IMG/VR virus record: IMGVR_UViG_3300020442_001756
Span: 1 to 43,688 of that record
DNA length: 43,688 nt
DNA from: a virus
Reading direction: 5' to 3' (one strand)
Shown here: positions 38,791-43,688 of the stretch, in pieces
Numbering within the stretch: position 1 is the first letter of the stretch
Layout of the letters: each line of letters starts with the position of its first letter
The notes under the pieces: generated by a model
What the model saw: only the letters and a program-made list of their open reading frames with translations
What the model was told of the DNA's origin: nothing
Database searches by the model: none
Program-made: the position numbers and the translations under genes

Positions 38791-39219
38791 TTAAGTTGGG
38801 GGTACCCAGTTATCCACCCAAGGATCCCATGCTTTACGTCCTACTAACTGGACTTTTTTGGGGTCCTCTACGAATTCAGGGATAGAGGTCGGTGCAGTTG
38901 TTGATGCTTTAACGTTAGCAACATGGTCTTTCCATGTAGTTGTGCCGTTAAGTTGGTCTCTATACATCATGTCAAGTTGGTCACCCAAGGGACCATATGC
39001 CAATGCACGAGTGACAACTGCAGGGACGCGAGCATCTTCAGTGTCAGAGTGATGCACCACGACACCATTAATCATAACATGCTCATACGTGGCATCGTTG
39101 GGCACTTCGCACCATTTCAGGTCAGCGTCAGCACCTTCATAGACTTCAAATTTGTCTGCTTCATCAACGATATCAGACAACTGTCCAGTATTTGCATTTA
39201 CAAGAGCCCATTTAGCCAT
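38791..39219 (-). CDS. Tail-fibre-assembly-like protein (142 aa)
   Basis: 142 residues. MAKWALVNANTGQLSDIVDE opens with a beta hairpin; the second half has YGPLGDQLDMMYRDQLNGTTTWKDHVANVKAS, a segment I associate with tail-fibre chaperone-like proteins in marine phages. It sits between the adhesins and the halogenases. AAGGAG eleven bases before the ATG and a late promoter (39244) precede it. The assembly role is inferred from family and position. Confidence 0.65.
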   Translation of the reverse strand: MAKWALVNANTGQLSDIVDEADKFEVYEGADADLKWCEVPNDATYEHVMINGVVVHHSDTEDARVPAVVTRALAYGPLGDQLDMMYRDQLNGTTTWKDHVANVKASTTAPTSIPEFVEDPKKVQLVGRKAWDPWVDNWVPPT

Positions 39220-39243
39220 GATTCTTTAATCTCCTTACAGTGT

Positions 39244-39251
39244 TATTTATT
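39244..39251 (-). promoter_or_regulatory. T4-type late promoter (AATAAATA)
   Basis: AATAAATA overlaps the TAA of adhesin copy 3 and lies about 25 bases before the 142-residue gene. The start of the halogenase island transcript may also depend on it. Confidence 0.6.
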
Positions 39252-40053
39252 AACCATAGTATTCATAAACTATGACGACGCCTTCTCGACCTCTAGCGCC
39301 ACGGTTACCCTCACGAGCTCCGTTTCCACCTGCTCCCCACGCTGCGTGAGATTGGTGTCTGTGTGCATAATTTCTTTGGACGTGAGACGATGGTTGTCCA
39401 CCTCCCATATATGACATACCAGTCGAGTGGTTGCCATAAGTATGATAACTTCCATGACCGTTACCACCACCGCCATAGACGTTGAGGTTACCACCACTTC
39501 CATTACCACCGATACCACCTGCGTGCTGTTGCCTACAGTTAGCACCATATCCACCAGATGCTGAGCAATAACCACCGAATGAAGAAGTGTTTCCACTACC
39601 ACCACATCCTGAGTAGTTAGTACCACCGCCTGGATTTCCTACTGTAACACTTTGACTGGTTACGTTAGTTACATCAATAACTCTTTGTGATGTACCACCA
39701 GCACCACCAGATTCAGCGAAACCACTTCCACCTCCTCCTGCACCAGTTACACTAACTTCAATAGTTTTTACATCGCTAGGTCTATTCCATGTGCCATTGC
39801 TGGTCCACACCTGCATTGACCTAAATCCACTGGTAGCAGATAAGTTTGCCCATGACATACTACTGCCATTGGTTGTCAAAAAGTTACCACTGGAAAGCGA
39901 GGGGACATTATAGTTAGACGAGCCAGAGATATTGCCGTTGATGTTAATGTTGTTAACTTTCAACGTGCCAAGTGCCGTGATGCTACCACTGGAAAGATCG
40001 AATCCAGAAATACCAGCAAGGTCTCTAACGTTACCAACTTTTAAGACAGACAT
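39250..40053 (-). CDS. Glycine-rich tail adhesin, copy 3
   Basis: 267 residues. An N-terminal attachment part (1-70) is followed by WTSNGTWNRPS and a glycine-rich body (about 105-250) with GGGGSGF, NPGGGTNYSGCGG, GGIGGNGSGG and GGGGNGHGSY. The body probably forms a polyglycine-II-type layered fold as in the S16 gp38 adhesin, displaying variable loops. The end is AHRHQSHAAWGAGGNG then VVIVYEYYG. The late promoter 40073 and AGAGGG ribosome site precede it. It is close to copies 1 and 2 in the body and diverged in the N-terminus. Confidence 0.85.
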   Translation of the reverse strand: MSVLKVGNVRDLAGISGFDLSSGSITALGTLKVNNININGNISGSSNYNVPSLSSGNFLTTNGSSMSWANLSATSGFRSMQVWTSNGTWNRPSDVKTIEVSVTGAGGGGSGFAESGGAGGTSQRVIDVTNVTSQSVTVGNPGGGTNYSGCGGSGNTSSFGGYCSASGGYGANCRQQHAGGIGGNGSGGNLNVYGGGGNGHGSYHTYGNHSTGMSYMGGGQPSSHVQRNYAHRHQSHAAWGAGGNGAREGNRGARGREGVVIVYEYYG

Positions 40054-40072
40054 TAGTTGTTTCCCTCTGCGT

Positions 40073-40080
40073 TATTTATC
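40073..40080 (-). promoter_or_regulatory. T4-type late promoter (GATAAATA)
   Basis: GATAAATA overlaps the TGA of adhesin copy 2, about 20 bases before adhesin copy 3. It repeats the arrangement at 40906 and 39244. Confidence 0.6.
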
Positions 40081-40888
40081 AACCGTAAAACTCTCTTACG
40101 ACGACGACGCCTTCACGTCCTCTAGCACCACGGTTGCCGTGCTGAGCACCATTACCACCAGCACCCCATGCACAATGGGACTGATGTCGATGGGCATAAT
40201 TGGACTGACCATGAGATGATGGTTGAGTACCACCATAGTAACTACCACCAGCAGTGTGATTACCATATGAATAGTGAGACCCGTGACCATTGCCACCGCC
40301 CCCGTATACATTCAGCGATCCTCCAGACCCATTGCCTCCAATACCGCCTGCGTGCTGTTGTCTGCAGTTAGCGCCGTATCCACCAGACGCCGAACAATAT
40401 CCACCGAAGGACGAAGTATTGCCACCGCCACCACAACCAGAGTAATTTGTGCCGCCACCAGGGTTACCAACTGTGACACCAACACTGGAGACGTTAGTAA
40501 CATCGACGACTCTTTCGGATGTGCCACCTGCACCTCCTGATTCTTGGAATCCACTTCCACCTCCACCACCTCCAGTAACAGTAACTAGAATAGATTTAAC
40601 ACCGCTAGGTCTAGACCAAGTGCCATTAGAAGTCCACACTTGCATACTTCTAATACCAGTCGATGCTGATACTTCTGCCCATTGCAACCCACTACCAGTA
40701 GATTGCAGGAATTTACCTGAGTTACCAGTTTGAGGTGGAATTACATAGTTGGACTGACCTTGAATCTGTCCATTAATGACTAAGTTTCCAACGGTGAGTG
40801 TGCCAATCGTAGAGATACCACCACCAGACAGGGAGAATCCATACTGGTCGGTTAAATCTCGGATTGAAGCAACTTTTAGCTTAGACAT
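40079..40888 (-). CDS. Glycine-rich tail adhesin, copy 2
   Basis: 269 residues with the same layout as copies 1 and 3: N-terminal attachment part, GGGGGGSGF start of the body, SGCGG, YCSASGGYGANCRQQ, and a C-terminal AHRHQSHCAWGAGGNGAQHG ending VVREFYG. Differences from the sisters cluster in the GNHTAGGSYYGGTQPSSHGQ loop (residues 210-230) and the last 25 residues, which are the likely receptor-contact tips. Cys in AHRHQSHCAW is unique to this copy. No Shine-Dalgarno site is evident. Confidence 0.85.
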   Translation of the reverse strand: MSKLKVASIRDLTDQYGFSLSGGGISTIGTLTVGNLVINGQIQGQSNYVIPPQTGNSGKFLQSTGSGLQWAEVSASTGIRSMQVWTSNGTWSRPSGVKSILVTVTGGGGGGSGFQESGGAGGTSERVVDVTNVSSVGVTVGNPGGGTNYSGCGGGGNTSSFGGYCSASGGYGANCRQQHAGGIGGNGSGGSLNVYGGGGNGHGSHYSYGNHTAGGSYYGGTQPSSHGQSNYAHRHQSHCAWGAGGNGAQHGNRGARGREGVVVVREFYG

Positions 40889-40905
40889 AGCAGTAAGATT
40901 TTAAG

Positions 40906-40913
40906 TATTTATC
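40906..40913 (-). promoter_or_regulatory. T4-type late promoter (GATAAATA)
   Basis: GATAAATA overlaps the TAA of adhesin copy 1, about 20 bases before adhesin copy 2. Confidence 0.6.
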
Positions 40914-41718
40914 CGTAGTATTCGTAGACAACGACCACACCTTCACGACCTCGTGCACCTCTGTTACCTTCTCTAGCACCGTTACCACCAGCACCCCATG
41001 CAGCATGAGATTGGTGTCTGTGTGCATAGTTACGCTGCACGTGTGAAGCAGGTTGACCGCCACCGTAGAAAGATTGTCCACAACTATGGTTACCATACGA
41101 GTGATAAGAGCCGTGTCCATTACCTCCACCACCGTAGATATTTAGAGACCCGCCAGACCCATTGCCACCAATGCCTCCAGCATGTTGTTGTCTGCAATTA
41201 GCACCATATCCACCAGATGCTGAGCAATAACTGCCAAAACTTGATGTATTACCTGTGCCACCACATCCTGAATAGTTACTACCACCACCAGGATTACCAA
41301 CTGTGACACCAACGCTAGAAACGTTTGTCACATTAATCTGTCTCCTAGATGTGCCACCAGCACCTCCAGACTCACAGAATCCACTTCCCCCGCCACCAGC
41401 TCCTGTAACTGTAACCATGATAGTCCTGACACCAGATGGTCTATTCCATGTGCCATTACCAGTCCAGACCTGCATTGAGCGAATGCCTGCCGAGATATTT
41501 ACGTCTCCCCATGATAATGAGGACCCATTATTTGTTAAAAATCTTCCGCTGTTACCAGATGGATTTGGAATAATAAATCCAGAGGATCCAGAGATAGTGC
41601 CATCGATAACGATGTCAGTCACAGTCAGGTTGCCATTACAAGTAACACCACTAGAGGAGAAGGTGAAACCCCCAGCATTTTGTAGATCTTTAAGAGCTCC
41701 CAGTTTTAACTGTGCCAT
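40909..41718 (-). CDS. Glycine-rich tail adhesin, copy 1
   Basis: 269 residues. Attachment part 1-75, then VWTGNGTWNRPS (84-95) and the glycine-rich body: GAGGGGSGFCESGGAGG (106-122), SGCGG (C152), YCS (C165), NCRQQHAGG (C175), and HRHQSH (233-238). Conserved Cys and HxH residues could bind metal or form disulfides at the tip. The N-terminal 70 residues differ from copies 2 and 3, which suggests different attachment points or module exchange. AGGA and a CATAAATA late promoter precede the ATG. Confidence 0.85.
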   Translation of the reverse strand: MAQLKLGALKDLQNAGGFTFSSSGVTCNGNLTVTDIVIDGTISGSSGFIIPNPSGNSGRFLTNNGSSLSWGDVNISAGIRSMQVWTGNGTWNRPSGVRTIMVTVTGAGGGGSGFCESGGAGGTSRRQINVTNVSSVGVTVGNPGGGSNYSGCGGTGNTSSFGSYCSASGGYGANCRQQHAGGIGGNGSGGSLNIYGGGGNGHGSYHSYGNHSCGQSFYGGGQPASHVQRNYAHRHQSHAAWGAGGNGAREGNRGARGREGVVVVYEYYG

Positions 41719-41724
41719 TGTTTA

Positions 41725-42042
41725 CTATCCTACTGATTTATTTATGAAGTGTGGATAACAGAGTTTGTAGAAACTCCCACCCTTATTTAGTGAATTCAAA
41801 TGAATGTCATGCCACAGCATTTCCAACATATCTGCAACTGCAGGTGCTGGTGGAGTCTTATGCTTTTCAGCAATTTCATTTTCTTTTCTTATTTGCTCGC
41901 ACATTGCTTCCCACTGTGCACGTGGGGGTGCAGATGCATCATTATCTGGAAAAATAATTTCATCACCATCTTTGATAATGAAATTAACATCAGGTCGCAG
42001 TCTTGAGATAGCGTCTGCTTTCTCAGTATCAGTGAAATTCAT
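41725..42042 (-). CDS. XkdW/tail-assembly-chaperone-like protein (105 aa)
   Basis: 105 residues: LRPDVNFIIKDGDEIIFPDN followed by SAPPRAQWEAMCEQIRKENEIAEKHKT, a beta hairpin plus helix layout like XkdW-type proteins, then a C-terminal LEMLWHDIHLNSLNKGGSFY. It overlaps the fibre gene by four bases (ATGA), as tail-fibre chaperones often do. A folding-helper role for the fibre is inferred. Confidence 0.6.
   Translation of the reverse strand: MNFTDTEKADAISRLRPDVNFIIKDGDEIIFPDNDASAPPRAQWEAMCEQIRKENEIAEKHKTPPAPAVADMLEMLWHDIHLNSLNKGGSFYKLCYPHFINKSVG
41739..41746 (-). promoter_or_regulatory. T4-type late promoter (CATAAATA)
   Basis: CATAAATA lies in the last codons of the 105-residue gene, about 25 bases before adhesin copy 1. 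Confidence 0.55.
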
Positions 42043-42938
42043 CCTCTAACTTCCATTGCAATAAGTGAGCTGATTGACCTCATATCATTACTATCTCTAT
42101 CATTAATGTAGAGGTCTCTTGTGCCACCACTCCATGATGCAGATGCACCAACGGAATATGTGGTAGGATTCTGGGTATTAGGCATGTCCATATACTGTAT
42201 AAAACAGTTAAACATATCTCCACCAGTATCCCTATTATGATAGGTAGTAGCAACACTACCGCTACTAACGTTAGTGTTACCAGATAGTCCATTGGTAATT
42301 ATACCATTGTTTCTTAAGAAACCAAATGATGTAACGTGTCTAGCATTACTGTTAATCATTGCCATCAACAGAATCTTAGAGTTGGTGTGTGATGGTTGGA
42401 TAGTTACTTCCAAGTCAGGAATAGGAGTCAAGTTGTTGTTTCTAAGTAAGTATCTACTAGCAGGAGTTTGCGAGTATCTAACTTGCATCACTTGACCTTC
42501 ACCAATGTCGTTATCCTCACCACCAAGTAAGAACCACGATGCACCATTCTCAATAGTCACAGTCCTACCATTCTGAATGGTAACAGGACCAGCAGTGAAA
42601 CCATTGGTAAACTCTGCGCCACCATTCGCAGAGGGACCAACAGTCAAATCTTGCTCAATTTGTGGACCATTTGTCCTAATGATTGATTCTTCACCAACTG
42701 ACGGACCACCGCCACCTACATCATCCCAACCTGGCACACCTTGGGCAGCATCTTGCAGATATATCTGCGCCATATCTTCGGTAGTATTGTACACCAACGT
42801 GCCATATGCAGGTGTACCCAACGCATTAATTTGAGACTGATTTAAGCTAGGAAGATTGATTTGCTCGGTTACTTGGAGAGCTTCCATAATTGCTCTCGTT
42901 GTTGCATCAATCTGGTTTCCTATAATCTTGGTGGACAT
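42039..42938 (-). CDS. Tail fibre-like structural protein (299 aa)
   Basis: 299 residues. The N-terminus (MSTKIIGNQIDATTRAIMEA) is a baseplate or fibre attachment type. A shaft-like part has LTVGPSANGGAEFTNGFTAG. The C-terminal 150 residues look like a jelly-roll receptor domain (SHTNSKILLMAMINSN ... SSLIAMEV), which I have seen in cyanophage fibres. AAGGGG eight bases before ATG 42938 supports the start. A weak CTAAATAG lies just upstream. It is followed by its chaperone-like partner with an ATGA overlap. Confidence 0.7.
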   Translation of the reverse strand: MSTKIIGNQIDATTRAIMEALQVTEQINLPSLNQSQINALGTPAYGTLVYNTTEDMAQIYLQDAAQGVPGWDDVGGGGPSVGEESIIRTNGPQIEQDLTVGPSANGGAEFTNGFTAGPVTIQNGRTVTIENGASWFLLGGEDNDIGEGQVMQVRYSQTPASRYLLRNNNLTPIPDLEVTIQPSHTNSKILLMAMINSNARHVTSFGFLRNNGIITNGLSGNTNVSSGSVATTYHNRDTGGDMFNCFIQYMDMPNTQNPTTYSVGASASWSGGTRDLYINDRDSNDMRSISSLIAMEVRG

Positions 42939-42966
42939 TAGGATTCCCCTTTGTGACTATTTAGAA

Positions 42967-43688
42967 TTAAATTACCAATTCACGAATCTGAATGTTATCA
43001 CCAGTCTGCGGTGTTGTGCCGACTGAGAAGTCAACAGCATTTGCAGTAACAGTGTAATCAGTGCCAGGTCTCTGGCAGACACCATTCAGGAATACCAAAA
43101 CGGAAAATGCAGTGTGACCAGGTGAGATAGCAAACGATGTAGTGCTACCATTACCTGAATACATCACCCCATTATTACCATTGTTTACACCAGTTGCTAG
43201 TGAATACTTATCAGAGCAACCATACTTACCAGATACATCAATGTCACCAGTAACTGCAACGTTACCTGTAATTCTAAATCTATTGTTTGCATCAGGTGCC
43301 TCACCAATACCATAATGTGTTTCACCACCGAATCTATTGGATGTGATAGGTGTAGTATCACTCAATCCAAACTTATACCATGTGCCTGACTCATAAATCC
43401 AACCCAAGAAATGACCTGGTGTCCAGTCAATGTTATAGCACATATCCCCGTCATTGAATGCAGCACCACCGTCAACTACGGGCAATCCTTGAGCATTTTC
43501 TTCTGCAAGGAATGTATTTCTTAGCACCGTGCCATCGTCGTTAGACAATGTAAGGTTAAGAGTCTGCAGTGTATCCTGTGATGTTACTTTCTTCTGGAAG
43601 GTAACAGGACCTGAGAATACAGATTCCAACTGGTTAGATGCACCACCAATAACAGTCAGTTTATCAGTCAGCACCAACTCAGAGAATG
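42967..43688 (-). CDS. Tail structural protein, C-terminal part (5' end outside window)
   Basis: The frame is open through the right edge (FSELVLTDKLTVIGGASNQL), so at least 240 codons are the 3' end of a longer gene; a TTG at 43677 is only a default start. FSGPVTFQKKVTS is the repeat typical of long cyanophage virion proteins. The middle GDMCYNIDWTPGHFLGWIYE and a C-terminal beta domain (TSFAISPGHTAFSVLVFLNG, then TGDNIQIRELVI) resemble fibre-tip domains. It ends 28 bases before the 299-residue fibre gene. Confidence 0.75.
   Translation of the reverse strand, partial: FSELVLTDKLTVIGGASNQLESVFSGPVTFQKKVTSQDTLQTLNLTLSNDDGTVLRNTFLAEENAQGLPVVDGGAAFNDGDMCYNIDWTPGHFLGWIYESGTWYKFGLSDTTPITSNRFGGETHYGIGEAPDANNRFRITGNVAVTGDIDVSGKYGCSDKYSLATGVNNGNNGVMYSGNGSTTSFAISPGHTAFSVLVFLNGVCQRPGTDYTVTANAVDFSVGTTPQTGDNIQIRELVI

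Larger units (their letters stand above)
39250..41718 (-). repeat. Tandem array of three adhesin paralogues
   Basis: Three genes of 267-269 codons lie head to tail with junctions of about 20-25 bases. The glycine-rich bodies are nearly identical in protein but differ at many third codon positions, so the duplication is old or the protein is held by selection. Homologous recombination between copies could shuffle tip loops. Confidence 0.8.

Noticed and set aside
39270-39626. 118-codon alternative frame in adhesin copy 3
   Set aside because: Val/Leu-rich frame-shifted reading of the glycine-rich repeat; the Gly-rich frame is conserved in three copies.
1-43688. CRISPR array, tRNA, integrase or insertion sequence
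   Set aside because: None was seen: no regularly spaced repeats, no cloverleaf, no transposase or recombinase motifs. Gaps between genes are all shorter than about 210 bases.

Overview
The window is a stretch of a T4-like marine myovirus, most likely a cyanophage of the Kyanoviridae type infecting Synechococcus or Prochlorococcus. The evidence is a T4-type baseplate block (gp25, gp6, a PAAR spike), giant GSGY-repeat structural proteins, T4-style late promoters (NATAAATA), glycine-rich tail adhesins, many 2-oxoglutarate/Fe(II) oxygenases, and densely packed small genes with ATGA stop/start overlaps. The host is inferred: no photosynthesis gene lies in this window. Every gene I accept is on the minus strand, so transcription runs from high to low coordinates. 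There is no tRNA, rRNA, CRISPR array or insertion sequence that I can see.

Layout in the direction of transcription. (1) 43.7-38.8 kb: the 3' end of a tail structural gene (5' end outside the window), a fibre protein with its small chaperone-like partner, three tandem paralogous glycine-rich adhesins each preceded by a NATAAATA late promoter at the previous stop codon, and a second chaperone-like protein. (2) 38.8-27.2 kb: an enzyme island with two tandem flavin-dependent (tryptophan-type) halogenases, two unrecognised proteins, and eight Fe(II) oxygenase-fold genes. Inside it sit a beta-class DNA methyltransferase and a putative PD-(D/E)XK nuclease, each with its own promoter. (3) 27.2-20.8 kb: an early-type region of very small hypothetical genes, an SF2 DEAH helicase and a ninth oxygenase, organised by sigma70-like promoters that share a TATAATAAnAGTA core and by hairpin-T terminators. 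(4) 20.7-11.7 kb: late tail and baseplate genes (NlpC/P60 peptidase, AbrB-like small protein, a 1281-residue structural protein, PAAR spike, gp25, gp6). (5) 11.7 kb to the left edge: one uninterrupted reading frame of at least 3898 codons encoding a mosaic virion protein with an N-terminal baseplate-like module, GSGY repeats, a YHYH-type segment, a propeller-like segment and a LamG-like segment. It runs off the window.

The most unusual region is the halogenase/oxygenase island directly downstream of the adhesin genes. Individual phage halogenases and phage 2OG oxygenases are known. Eight oxygenase-fold genes plus two halogenases, nearly all overlapping or abutting, suggests a coordinated modification activity whose substrate (virion protein, surface polymer or small molecule) cannot be read from the sequence. 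All functional statements come from motif reading by eye; no database search was run.
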